This document shows, piece after piece, positions 7,070 through 15,322 of a stretch of DNA of 64,000 bases. The notes beneath the pieces are model-generated. The model worked only from the letters and a program-made list of their open reading frames with translations, did not search any database and was not told the DNA's origin. The position numbers and the translations under genes are program-made. Each line of letters opens with the position of its first letter. Within the stretch, counting starts at the first letter, position 1. The stretch comes from Gammaproteobacteria bacterium (GTDB lineage: Bacteria; Pseudomonadota; Gammaproteobacteria; Xanthomonadales; SZUA-5), in the NCBI GenBank assembly GCA_030430155.1, contig JAUIFV010000004.1, positions 1 to 64,000 on the forward strand, written 5' to 3'.

Positions 7070-8293
7070 TTGACCGAGCTCAGTCCTTCCCTGAGCGGCA
7101 TGCGCCTGCTGCTTGGGGTCAGCGGCGGCATTGCCGCCTACAAGAGCGCCGAGTTGGTGCGTCGCGCGCGTCAGGCCGGCGCCGAGGTGCGCGTCGTCAT
7201 GACTGCTGCCGCCGAGCACTTTGTCGGCAGTGCCACTTTCCAGGCGCTTTCCGGCAATCCGGTGCGCAGCGCGCTGTGGGATCCGGCTGCCGAAGCGGCG
7301 ATGGGTCACATCGAACTGGCGCGCTGGGCGACCCAGGTGCTGGTGGCGCCGGCCAGCGCCGATTTTCTGGCTCGCTACGCCGCCGGCATGGCCGACGATC
7401 TGCTGACCACCGTGCTGCTGGCCAGCGCCGCGCCGGTGGCAGTGGCGCCGGCGATGAATCAGCAGATGTGGGCCCATCCGGCCACTGCCGGCAATCTGCA
7501 GCGGCTGCGCCAGCGTGGGGTCAGCGTGCTCGGCCCGGCTGCCGGGGAGCAAGCCTGCGGCGATGTCGGGTTGGGGCGGATGCTGGAGCCCGAGGAACTG
7601 GTCGATGCGCTGATCGCGCAGCAGGCGGGCGATCGGTTGCGCGGCCTGCGCATCGTGGTCAGCGCCGGCCCCACCTTCGAAGACCTCGATCCAGTGCGCT
7701 TTATCGGCAATCGCAGTTCGGGGCGGATGGGCTTTGCGATTGCCGAGCAGGCGGCGCTGATGGGGGCGCAGACAGTGCTGGTTGCCGGGCCGACGGCGCT
7801 GCCCACGCCGCCTGGTGTGCAGCGCCTCAACGTGCGTTCGGCCGAAGAGATGCTGCGCGCGGTGCTCGATCAGATTGACGCAGCCGATGTCTACGTCGGT
7901 GCCGCTGCGGTGGCCGACTATCGGCCGGTTGCGCCCCGATCGAACAAGATCAAGAAGGCCGCCGAGGCCATCGAGCTGAAGCTGATCCGCAATCCCGACA
8001 TCCTGGCCACCATTGCCGAGCGCGAACAGCGCCCCTTTCTGGTCGGTTTCGCCGCCGAAACCGAAGACGTGCTGCGCTACGCGCGGGGCAAGCTGGAGGC
8101 CAAGAAGCTGGATCTGATTGCCGCCAATCAGGTCGGCCTACCGGGCAGCGGCTTTGACAGCAGTGACAACGAAATCACTCTGATCTGGGCCGACGGCGAA
8201 ATGGCCCTGCCGCGGGCCAGCAAGCGCGAGCTGGCCAGAGCGCTGCTGGAGCAGGTTGCCGAGCGCATGCCGACGAGGGACAACAATGACTGA
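7070..8293 (+). CDS. coaBC: bifunctional phosphopantothenoylcysteine decarboxylase / phosphopantothenate-cysteine ligase
   Basis: This 407-aa CoaBC (Dfp) carries out two steps of coenzyme A synthesis. The N-terminal flavoprotein domain (CoaC, about 1-185) has [14 protein letters not shown], the substrate-clamp PAMNQQMW and the active-site Cys in [13 protein letters not shown]. The C-terminal ligase domain (CoaB, about 190-400) has [20 protein letters not shown] and the conserved AAVADYRP with Lys-rich KIKK. The start is a TTG with TAGGA about 10 nt upstream; an ATG at 7100 is possible but would trim only a non-conserved N-terminus. The stop overlaps dut by 8 nt. Confidence 0.96.
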   Translation: MTELSPSLSGMRLLLGVSGGIAAYKSAELVRRARQAGAEVRVVMTAAAEHFVGSATFQALSGNPVRSALWDPAAEAAMGHIELARWATQVLVAPASADFLARYAAGMADDLLTTVLLASAAPVAVAPAMNQQMWAHPATAGNLQRLRQRGVSVLGPAAGEQACGDVGLGRMLEPEELVDALIAQQAGDRLRGLRIVVSAGPTFEDLDPVRFIGNRSSGRMGFAIAEQAALMGAQTVLVAGPTALPTPPGVQRLNVRSAEEMLRAVLDQIDAADVYVGAAAVADYRPVAPRSNKIKKAAEAIELKLIRNPDILATIAEREQRPFLVGFAAETEDVLRYARGKLEAKKLDLIAANQVGLPGSGFDSSDNEITLIWADGEMALPRASKRELARALLEQVAERMPTRDNND

Positions 8294-8750
8294 GCGTACG
8301 CCGGTACAGGTGAAAATACTCGACCCGCGATTGGGCTCGCAGTTCGCGCTGCCCGACTATGCCACCGAAGGCTCGGCCGGACTGGATCTGCGCGCCTGCA
8401 TCGACCAACCGCTGCAGCTGCAGCCCGGCCAGACCGAGCTGATTTCCACCGGGATGGCGATCCATCTGCAGCGCAGCGATCTGGCCGCAATGATCCTGCC
8501 GCGCTCAGGGCTCGGCAGCAAACACGGTGTGGTGCTGGGCAACCTGGTCGGCCTTATCGATTCGGATTATCAGGGCCCGCTGATGGTGGCCTGCTGGAAC
8601 CGCTCGGCAAAGCCCTACACTATCGAGGTCGGAGAACGCATCGCTCAGCTGGTCATTGTGCCGGTACTGCAGGCGCAGTGGCAGGTCGTCGACGAGTTTG
8701 TCGCCAGCGAGCGCGGCTCCGGCGGCTTCGGCCACAGTGGCCAAGCTTAG
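8286..8750 (+). CDS. dut: deoxyuridine 5'-triphosphate nucleotidohydrolase (dUTPase)
   Basis: This 154-aa trimeric dUTPase hydrolyses dUTP to dUMP and pyrophosphate, keeping uracil out of DNA. All five motifs are present in order: GSAGLDLRA (motif 1), [31 protein letters not shown] and the C-terminal nucleotide-covering [11 protein letters not shown] chose the ATG at 8286 (protein MTERTPVQ) rather than the in-frame start at 8256, because it gives the family N-terminus and overlaps the coaBC stop (ATGACTGA), as expected for translational coupling. Confidence 0.96.
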   Translation: MTERTPVQVKILDPRLGSQFALPDYATEGSAGLDLRACIDQPLQLQPGQTELISTGMAIHLQRSDLAAMILPRSGLGSKHGVVLGNLVGLIDSDYQGPLMVACWNRSAKPYTIEVGERIAQLVIVPVLQAQWQVVDEFVASERGSGGFGHSGQA

Positions 8751-8910
8751 CCCTGCCACATCATGCTTGGGAAACCCTTGCGACGAACCAGCATGAGCAA
8801 CGCGGGCTGGCACGGCTGGGCCCTGAACCGCAGCGCAGGTTACACTGCGCGTGCCTTGGGCGCTGAGTCGGGTCCTGGGGCTGAAGCAACTTAAAGCGCA
8901 CGAGCAAGCT

Positions 8911-11334
8911 ATGGCCCCAAACTCCGCCAAAGATAAAGCGGCCTCCAAACTAGTCACCATCCGGTTGCCGGATAGTCGCGCCTTGCTCAGCACCATTCTT
9001 GGCGCGCTGCTGATATTGGTGGGCTCGATCTTTTTGCGTCAAGGGTGGGATGCGTGGCGCGCCGATGGCCTGCGCCAAGGCCTGGCGAGCCAGGCACAGT
9101 CGGTCTCCAGCGCCCTGAGCGAGATCATTTCCAGTCATCAGGCCAGCCTGAATCGGGTGGTCTCCGAGCGCGACTTTCTGCAGACCTTTGCCAGTGAGTC
9201 CGATGGCGCGCACGCCGGGTCCCGCCAGCGGCTACAGGCACTGCTGCCGCAGGCCCTGGACGTACGTGTGCTGGATGCCCCGGTGCTGGACAGCGTCGGC
9301 GCTGATCTGGGTCAGTTCGGCTACGCCCGGGTTGAGATGTTGCTGCAATCCGAACGCACTCAAAATGCCGCCGAGGCGCAGGTCCACCGCGCGGTGGGTA
9401 GCGATGAGCTGCGTGTCGTGCTGGTTTCGCCGATTCTGGACAGCGGCCAGGTGGCTGGTCACGCCCTGATCGAGTTGCCGTACGCGCCGTTGAGCGAGGC
9501 GATTGCCGGACAGCGTGGCGCCAGCGGCGGATTGGATTTGGTCCAGGGTACGGTAGTGACGGAGGCGCTGTTGATTGAACGCCTGGGCAGCGAAAGCGTT
9601 GGCTTTGGTGGCAGCGTAGTCAACGTGCCGCGCACCCGGCTCAGCGTGGCCTATGACGTTCGCCCGCCGTTTGTGCTTTTCGGACCGCAATCGACGACGC
9701 TCGCCTTCATCCTTGGGCTGACCGCGCTGTTGGTGGGCCTCTGTCTGGTGGCCTTTCGCGCCAAGCTCAAAGACGTCATTGAGCGAGCGCGGGAAGGCAA
9801 AGTCGAGACCGGCCCGACCCTGGCAGAGAGCCTGGATGGTGAGCCACCCGCAGCGCTTCCGGGCGCTGCTGCGGCGTCAGAGCCGCCCGCGTCGGAGCAG
9901 CCTCCACCGCCGCCTCAACCGGAGCAGAAGGCGGCGCCGGCGGCCAAGAGCAAGGCGATCAGCATCGACCGAGCGATGTTCCGTGCCTACGATATTCGCG
10001 GTGTGGTGAAGAAGTCGCTCACCGAGGACGCTGCGGAGTTGATCGGTCGCGCCATCGGATCGGAGGTGCGTGATCGCGGCATGGGCGAGGTCGTGGTGGC
10101 GCGCGATGGCCGGCTTTCCGGTCCGGCCCTGGTCAGCGCGCTGATCGACGGACTGCGCGCGACCGGCTGCGACGTTATCGATATAGGCGCGGTGCCCACA
10201 CCCGTGCTCTATTTCGCCACCCACGAACTCAACACCGGCTGCGGCGTGATGGTTACCGGCAGCCACAACCCGCCCGACTACAACGGCTTCAAAATCATGA
10301 TCGGCGGTGAGACGGTCGCCGAGGAGCGCATCCAGGCCCTCTATGCGCGTATCGCCGAGAGCCGTTTTGTGGAGGACGTTGCCGGCGGCGTGCAGCAGAT
10401 CGACGTGGTCGATCGCTACATCGAGCGTATCGCCGGCGATCTGCAGGTGGAATTGCCGCTGAAGATCGTCATCGATGCCGGCAACGGCATTGCCGGGGCC
10501 ATCGCCCCACGTCTGTTTGAAGAAATCGGCTGCGAGGTCACCCCGCTGTACTGCGAGGTGGACGGCAATTTCCCCAATCACCACCCCGACCCCTCAGATC
10601 CGGCAAATCTGCGCGATCTGGGCATGAGTGTGAAGCAGCTGCAGGCTGATCTGGGTATCGCCTTTGATGGCGACGGTGACCGCCTTGGGGTGATCACGCC
10701 GGAGGGCGAAATCGTCTTCGCCGACCGGCTGCTGATGCTGTTTGCCAGCGATGTGCTGACCCGCAATCCCGGCGCGACCATCATCTACGACGTCAAATGT
10801 ACCGGTCGGCTGGCGCCGGTGATCCTCACCCACGGCGGCAGTCCGGTGATGTGGAAGACCGGCCATTCGCTGATCAAGGCGCGCATGCGCGAGTTGGATG
10901 CTGCGCTGGCCGGTGAGATGAGTGGCCATTTCTTCTTCAAGGAGCGCTGGTACGGCTTCGATGACGGCCTTTATGCCGGCTGCCGGCTGTTGGAGATCCT
11001 GGCCAGCAGCGGTCAGGAGGCCGACGAGTTGTTCGCCACTCTGCCCAAGGGTGTGAGTACGCCTGAACTGAAGGTCGTGACCGAAGAGGGCGAACACTAT
11101 CGCTTCATCACCCGATTTGTGGAAAAGGCGCGGCTGGACGGCGCCCGCATCACCACCATCGACGGCCTGCGCGCCGACTGGGAAGACGGCTGGGGCCTGG
11201 TCCGCGCCTCCAACACCACGCCGTCACTAGTGCTGCGTTTCGATGCCGACAACGAGCACGCCCTGACGCGCATCCAAGACGCCTTTCGAGAGCAGATACT
11301 GGCCTTGGAGCCGGAGATGAAGCTGCCATTCTAA
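8911..11334 (+). CDS. algC: phosphomannomutase/phosphoglucomutase with membrane-anchored periplasmic extension
   Basis: The C-terminal ~450 residues form an alpha-D-phosphohexomutase that interconverts hexose 6- and 1-phosphates for exopolysaccharide and LPS precursors. Visible motifs are the phosphoserine loop VTGSHNPPDYNGFK, the metal loop DGDGDRLGVI, the sugar loop EMSGHFFF and the phosphate site RASNTTPSLVLRF. The first ~340 residues hold a membrane segment (about 25-43), a ~210-residue predicted periplasmic domain, a second membrane segment (about 260-280) and a Pro/Glu-rich linker. Long AlgC forms with such N-termini are known in pseudomonads and xanthomonads. An in-frame GTG at 8851 is an alternative start. 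It follows dut in the usual order. Confidence 0.9.
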   Translation: MAPNSAKDKAASKLVTIRLPDSRALLSTILGALLILVGSIFLRQGWDAWRADGLRQGLASQAQSVSSALSEIISSHQASLNRVVSERDFLQTFASESDGAHAGSRQRLQALLPQALDVRVLDAPVLDSVGADLGQFGYARVEMLLQSERTQNAAEAQVHRAVGSDELRVVLVSPILDSGQVAGHALIELPYAPLSEAIAGQRGASGGLDLVQGTVVTEALLIERLGSESVGFGGSVVNVPRTRLSVAYDVRPPFVLFGPQSTTLAFILGLTALLVGLCLVAFRAKLKDVIERAREGKVETGPTLAESLDGEPPAALPGAAAASEPPASEQPPPPPQPEQKAAPAAKSKAISIDRAMFRAYDIRGVVKKSLTEDAAELIGRAIGSEVRDRGMGEVVVARDGRLSGPALVSALIDGLRATGCDVIDIGAVPTPVLYFATHELNTGCGVMVTGSHNPPDYNGFKIMIGGETVAEERIQALYARIAESRFVEDVAGGVQQIDVVDRYIERIAGDLQVELPLKIVIDAGNGIAGAIAPRLFEEIGCEVTPLYCEVDGNFPNHHPDPSDPANLRDLGMSVKQLQADLGIAFDGDGDRLGVITPEGEIVFADRLLMLFASDVLTRNPGATIIYDVKCTGRLAPVILTHGGSPVMWKTGHSLIKARMRELDAALAGEMSGHFFFKERWYGFDDGLYAGCRLLEILASSGQEADELFATLPKGVSTPELKVVTEEGEHYRFITRFVEKARLDGARITTIDGLRADWEDGWGLVRASNTTPSLVLRFDADNEHALTRIQDAFREQILALEPEMKLPF

Positions 11335-11335
11335 A

Positions 11336-11407
11336 AGGGCACAGGGAACAGGGCACAGGGCCCAGGTGCCGCGAGCTGGGCCCTGTGCCCTAGGCCCTGG
11401 GCCCTTT
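11336..11407. repeat. inverted CAGGGCN heptamer arrays between algC and exonuclease III
   Basis: Forward units (GGGCACAGGGAACAGGGCAC, 11336-11367) face inverted units (GGGCCCTGTGCCCTAGGCCC, 11379-11407) across a short spacer, giving a strong GC-rich hairpin right after the algC stop. It could act as a terminator or attenuator before the next same-strand gene. It lacks a downstream T-run. Confidence 0.82.
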
Positions 11408-11420
11408 CTGTGGAGCACTC

Positions 11421-12239
11421 ATGAGAATAATCACCCTCAACTGCAACGGCCTGCGCTCCTCTGCCAGCAAAGGTGTCTTCGATTGGCTACAGGCGCAGGA
11501 TGCGGATGTGGTTTGTCTGCAGGAAACCCGTGCGCATGCCGACCAGCGCGCCAAACACGGCGGCTTTTGCCTGCCCGGGATGGATGCCTATTTCGAAGAC
11601 GCGCAGCGGCCGGGCTATAGCGGTGTGGCGCTGTATGCGCGGCGCCGCCCCGACGAGTTGGTGCGCGGTATCGGGATCGATGCCTTTGATCAGGAAGGGC
11701 GGTGGCTGGAAGCGCGCTGGGGCGAGCTATCGGTGGTCTCGCTGTATCTGCCTTCGGGCTCGTCGGGCGAGGAGCGGCAGCAGTTCAAGTTCACCACCCT
11801 GGACTGGCTGGAGGCGCACCTGACGCAGCTGATCGCCAGCGGCCGGCAGGTTGTGGTCTGCGGCGACATCAACATCGCCCATCGCGAGATCGACCTGAAG
11901 AATTGGCGCTCCAATCGCAAGAATTCGGGCTTCCTGCCGGAAGAGCGGGCGTGGATGGATCAGCTGCTGGACGAGCACTGGCGCGACAGCTTCCGGCTGC
12001 TGCATCCCGATCGCGCCGAGTACACCTGGTGGAGCAATCGAGGTCGGGCCTGGGACAACAACGTTGGTTGGCGCATCGACTATCAGCTGGTCAGCGACAA
12101 TCTGGCCGACAAGGTGGCTAGCGCCAGCATCTATCGGCAGCAACGCTTCTCCGACCACGCCCCTTACACCGTTGATTTCAGCCTGCCACGGCTGCGCCGG
12201 CGTCAGGCCGGGGTGGCCGGCGAACGAGCGTCGGAGTAG
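11421..12239 (+). CDS. xthA: exodeoxyribonuclease III (AP endonuclease family)
   Basis: This 272-aa member of the Xth/APE1 family cleaves abasic sites and degrades DNA 3' to 5' in base-excision repair. Signatures in order are NCNGLRSSASKG, CLQETRAH (metal-binding Glu), VSLYLPSG, CGDINIAHREIDLKN (catalytic Asp and Asn), RIDYQLVS and FSDHAPY (catalytic Asp-His pair). The ATG at 11421 follows the heptamer hairpin by 13 bp. Length and motifs match the family over the whole protein. Confidence 0.95.
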   Translation: MRIITLNCNGLRSSASKGVFDWLQAQDADVVCLQETRAHADQRAKHGGFCLPGMDAYFEDAQRPGYSGVALYARRRPDELVRGIGIDAFDQEGRWLEARWGELSVVSLYLPSGSSGEERQQFKFTTLDWLEAHLTQLIASGRQVVVCGDINIAHREIDLKNWRSNRKNSGFLPEERAWMDQLLDEHWRDSFRLLHPDRAEYTWWSNRGRAWDNNVGWRIDYQLVSDNLADKVASASIYRQQRFSDHAPYTVDFSLPRLRRRQAGVAGERASE

Positions 12240-12249
12240 CCGTCGACCA

Positions 12250-13611
12250 TCACCCGTTGGCTTTTTCCTGTGCTTGCTCGGTGGCTTCGGTTTTGCGCGC
12301 CGGATCGGCATAGCCGGCCTTGACCATGTAGGCGAACAGCCCCAGGCCGGGCAGGGCGACGAGGGTGGTGAGCAGATAGAAGTTCACGTAACCCAGGCCT
12401 TCGATCAGCGCCCCGGTGGTGGTGCCGGACAGAAAGCGTCCGAGCACGCTGGCGCCAGCGGAGATCAGCGCGTACTGGCTGGCAGTAAAGCGCAGGTCGC
12501 ATAGCGCCGAGAAGTAGGCCACCACGGTGACCCCGCCGATACCGCTGGCAAAGTTCTCAAAGCAGATGGCGCTGGCCATCAGCGCGTTGGAATCTTCGCC
12601 AACCGCGGCCAGACCGGCAAAGCTCAGATTCGACACCGCCATCAGGAACAGGCTGAGCAGCACCGAGCGCTGCATGCCCATCTTGGTGTACAGCGCGCCG
12701 CCGGCGAAGATCCCGATCAGGAAGGCCCAGAAGCCAAAGCCGACGTCGTACAGGGCGATGTCATCGTTGCTGTAGCCCAGATCGTTGAACAGCAGGCGCA
12801 AGCTGAGGTTGGCCAGGGTGTCGCCGATCTTGTGAACCAGGATGAAGATCAGGATCAGCCAGGCGCCGCGGCGTCTAAAGAACTCGCTCAACGGTTCGAT
12901 CACTCCGGCCACACGTTCGGCCATGTTCTTCGCGGCGGCCACAATCTGGTGGCGCTCCGGTTCGCCCATCAGCAGCGCGGTGAGCATTGCCGGCAGGGCA
13001 AAGGCGGCGCAAATCAGATAGCCGACCGTCCAGCCATGGCGGCCGGCGACCACCAGCGCCAGTGCCCCGGCGGCGGCCGAGCCGATGCGCCAGCCGTACT
13101 GCGACATACCCGATCCCACACCGAGCTGCTCGGGTTTGAGCAGTTCGATGCGGTAGGCGTCAATGACGATGTCGAAGGTAGCGCCGGCAACGCCCACGCA
13201 GATCGCCGCCAGCGCGGTCAGCAACAGCGCCTCGCTGGGGTCGACGCTGGCCAAAAAAGCCACCGCGGCAATCACCAGCGCGCCGCTGAACAGCATCCAC
13301 GAGACCCGCTGCCCTAGCCGCCCGAGCAGCGGCAGACGTACCCCATCCACCACCCAGGCCCACAGGAATTTCAGGTTGTAGACCAGGAAGGCGAGGGAAA
13401 ACTGGGTGACCGCGCGCTTGTCGATGCCGTCCTGGGCCAGTCTGGTGGTCAGGGTGGCGCCGATCATGGCGTAGGGAAAGCCTGAGGAAATACCCAGGAA
13501 CAGCGCCGCCAGCGGTGCCGACTCCAAATAGGGTCGCAGCACCGCAGGGCAGCGCGCGCGCATGCCTGCGAGCATGGATGCGCCCGCTGGGCGCGCCGAC
13601 TCAGTGCTCAT
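12250..13611 (-). CDS. ampG: AmpG family muropeptide MFS transporter
   Basis: This 453-aa polytopic membrane protein has about 12 hydrophobic segments and matches the AmpG family of inner-membrane permeases that import anhydro-muropeptides from peptidoglycan turnover. LFLGISSGFPYAMIGATLTTRLA near residues 37-58 and WAWVVDGVRLPLLGRLGQR (the family's W-x-P-x-D-like loop) are characteristic. It is convergent with exonuclease III, with only 10 bp between the stops, and has no obvious operon partner. No beta-lactamase regulator lies next to it. Confidence 0.9.
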   Translation of the reverse strand: MSTESARPAGASMLAGMRARCPAVLRPYLESAPLAALFLGISSGFPYAMIGATLTTRLAQDGIDKRAVTQFSLAFLVYNLKFLWAWVVDGVRLPLLGRLGQRVSWMLFSGALVIAAVAFLASVDPSEALLLTALAAICVGVAGATFDIVIDAYRIELLKPEQLGVGSGMSQYGWRIGSAAAGALALVVAGRHGWTVGYLICAAFALPAMLTALLMGEPERHQIVAAAKNMAERVAGVIEPLSEFFRRRGAWLILIFILVHKIGDTLANLSLRLLFNDLGYSNDDIALYDVGFGFWAFLIGIFAGGALYTKMGMQRSVLLSLFLMAVSNLSFAGLAAVGEDSNALMASAICFENFASGIGGVTVVAYFSALCDLRFTASQYALISAGASVLGRFLSGTTTGALIEGLGYVNFYLLTTLVALPGLGLFAYMVKAGYADPARKTEATEQAQEKANG

Positions 13612-13619
13612 CTGGAGCC

Positions 13620-13763
13620 GAATCCCACAGCTGGCTTGTACGCAGTACTGATGGACTTTTCCCGAGGCAAGGCGCGATGCGGAGTCATGCTGGTCCCAAG
13701 GCGACGACCGGCATCACCGGATCAGAGCAAAGACGCGATGTGAATCGCTGACCTGTGGGACTC
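13620..13763. repeat. inverted-repeat-bounded intergenic element
   Basis: GAATCCCACAGC (13620-13631) is an imperfect inverse of CCTGTGGGACTC (13752-13763), 10 of 12 positions, bounding about 120 bp without a supportable gene, between ampG and the anti-sigma gene. It could be a degenerate miniature element, or chance. Confidence 0.4.
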
Positions 13764-13803
13764 ACGGACCGTGCAAGTCTGGCACAGCCGGGGTGCTTTG
13801 GCG

Positions 13804-14541
13804 CTACCAGATTGAGGCAATCTGCTGACCGCTGCCGGCCGCCGCCTCGCGCCACAGCGTCTCCACCGCGGCGATGCTCTGTTGATCCTCGGCAATCATC
13901 ACCAGCATGCCCGGACCCAGAGCGATGGTCTTACCAAAGGTCTTTCCCCGGCTGAATTCGCCCACCGCCTGCAGATTGGCCTCGGGGAAATAGATCAGTG
14001 ATACCGGTCCGCCAGGTTGTTGGATGACCATGTGCACAGTCTTCTGCCCGTCCACCGGGCAGCGGCTGGCGTAGTTCACCGGCACCGGCCGCTGCAAGCG
14101 CAGCCCCGCATCGGCAAGCATGCTGTCAATGGTCTCAGCGGCAACCTCGCTGGTGCGCAGCAAGGCGAAGGGCTCATGACTGAGATGCGCCATGGAAATC
14201 GTCCCCAGTCGCTTGGTCGCTGGCGACGGCTCCTGCTGCAGAGTCAGCGAGGCTACACCGACCAGCAGCAGCAGCGATGCAGCCACGGCCAGCCAAGGTC
14301 CACGGGTGAACCAGGGGCGCCCTTTGCTCTGCTGCGCTGCCGGGATTGCCGCCAGACGCTGCTGCAGCTGATCCGGGAGCGGCACCGCCAGCGCGGCACT
14401 CAAGGCCTGCTCGAAGGCCTGCGCCTGACGCAGCTGATCCTGAGCTCCGCCGCCCAGCGCCATGGCTTCGCGTTTGAGTGCCGGATCGCCAGGGTCGGCG
14501 CCGAGGCGTAGACGGAAGCTGCGCGCGTCGATGTCGCTCAT
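13804..14541 (-). CDS. DUF3379-type anti-sigma factor candidate
   Basis: This 245-aa single-pass membrane protein has a soluble N-terminus (about 1-90), one membrane segment (about 93-112, GPWLAVAASLLLLVGVASL) and a C-terminal domain containing SRCPVDGQKTVHMVI and VSLIYFPEA. This matches the DUF3379 family found next to ECF sigma factors. By position (its ATG overlaps the sigma stop by 4 nt) and topology it should be the cognate anti-sigma factor, holding the sigma factor at the membrane. No experimental role for the family is evident here. Confidence 0.8.
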   Translation of the reverse strand: MSDIDARSFRLRLGADPGDPALKREAMALGGGAQDQLRQAQAFEQALSAALAVPLPDQLQQRLAAIPAAQQSKGRPWFTRGPWLAVAASLLLLVGVASLTLQQEPSPATKRLGTISMAHLSHEPFALLRTSEVAAETIDSMLADAGLRLQRPVPVNYASRCPVDGQKTVHMVIQQPGGPVSLIYFPEANLQAVGEFSRGKTFGKTIALGPGMLVMIAEDQQSIAAVETLWREAAAGSGQQIASIW

Positions 14542-15047
14542 CGCTGGCCCTCCGCTATCGTCTCGCTGGGTTCCAACAGTTCGCGCAGCTTCTGTCGGGC
14601 TCGGAACAACTGGGTCATCACGGCGCTCTCACTGATCTCCAGGGACTGCGCAATCTCCTTGCAGCTCATCCCCATCACCACCTGCATGACCAGGGGCTCA
14701 CGGTATTTTTCGGGTAACTCGGCCATCGCCGCGCGGACCAGATGCACGTCCATCTGCGCATCGGCACTCAGATTCAACTCGTCTTCCACCGGCACTTCGT
14801 CGATATCTTCGGTGGGCAGGCGCTTGCGCTCGAATAGCCGCGCATGTTCGCGGCGCACGATGGTAATCAGCCAGGCCTTAACCGCGGCCACCTCGCGCAG
14901 CTGGGCGATCGAGCGCCAGGCGCGCAGGAAGGTTTCCTGAACCAGATCGCTGGCGACCGCTTCATCGCGGCATAACCAGTATGCGTAGCGGTAGATTTCG
15001 GTGGAGTAGGTCTTCACGAGCTCCTCGAAGCTCTCTTGTGGGTCCAC
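14538..15047 (-). CDS. RNA polymerase ECF-type sigma factor
   Basis: This 169-aa ECF sigma factor has region 2 (SFEELVKTYSTEIYRYAYWL to AWLITIVRREHARLF) and region 4 (LPEKYREPLVMQVVMGMSCK, with helix-turn-helix IAQSLEISESAVMTQLFRAR). A GTG start at 15047 is preferred because an excellent ribosome binding site (GGGGAGG) lies 8 nt upstream and the resulting N-terminus MDPQESFEELVK fits the family. The longer frame to 15131 adds 28 residues without homology. The downstream overlapping gene encodes its probable anti-sigma factor. Confidence 0.9.
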   Translation of the reverse strand: MDPQESFEELVKTYSTEIYRYAYWLCRDEAVASDLVQETFLRAWRSIAQLREVAAVKAWLITIVRREHARLFERKRLPTEDIDEVPVEDELNLSADAQMDVHLVRAAMAELPEKYREPLVMQVVMGMSCKEIAQSLEISESAVMTQLFRARQKLRELLEPSETIAEGQR

Positions 15048-15210
15048 TGTTAAGACCTCCCCAGTGCGGGTTTGCTTTCGCTCCCAACCACGCGTGTACT
15101 CGACGACCATAGCAGTCGCCAAGTTTCGCACGGCTATCGCCGCCGTCGACAGCGCCCTGCGTCAAAGCGGGCGGCATTGACGATCAACACGGCCGGAGTC
15201 CCAAGCGCTG

Positions 15211-15238
15211 GGAACTTTGAACGATTCCTTCACTCCAA
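15211..15238 (+). promoter_or_regulatory. possible ECF (sigma-E-like) promoter upstream of the glycosylation operon
   Basis: GGAACTT (15211-15217) is followed after 15 nt by CTCCAA (15233-15238). The -35 element matches the sigma-E class well and the -10 only partly. It points to the operon at 15323 and lies in the divergent gap with the ECF sigma gene. The minus strand also carries GAAACTT near 15122-15128, a weaker candidate for sigma autoregulation. Confidence 0.35.
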
Positions 15239-15322
15239 GTGAACAATTGCCAAACAGACGCTTGGGTGAGTACCCGTCTGGCGTCTGCACTCGGTCTGTA
15301 TCGTTCATCGGAGCCTTTTTCG

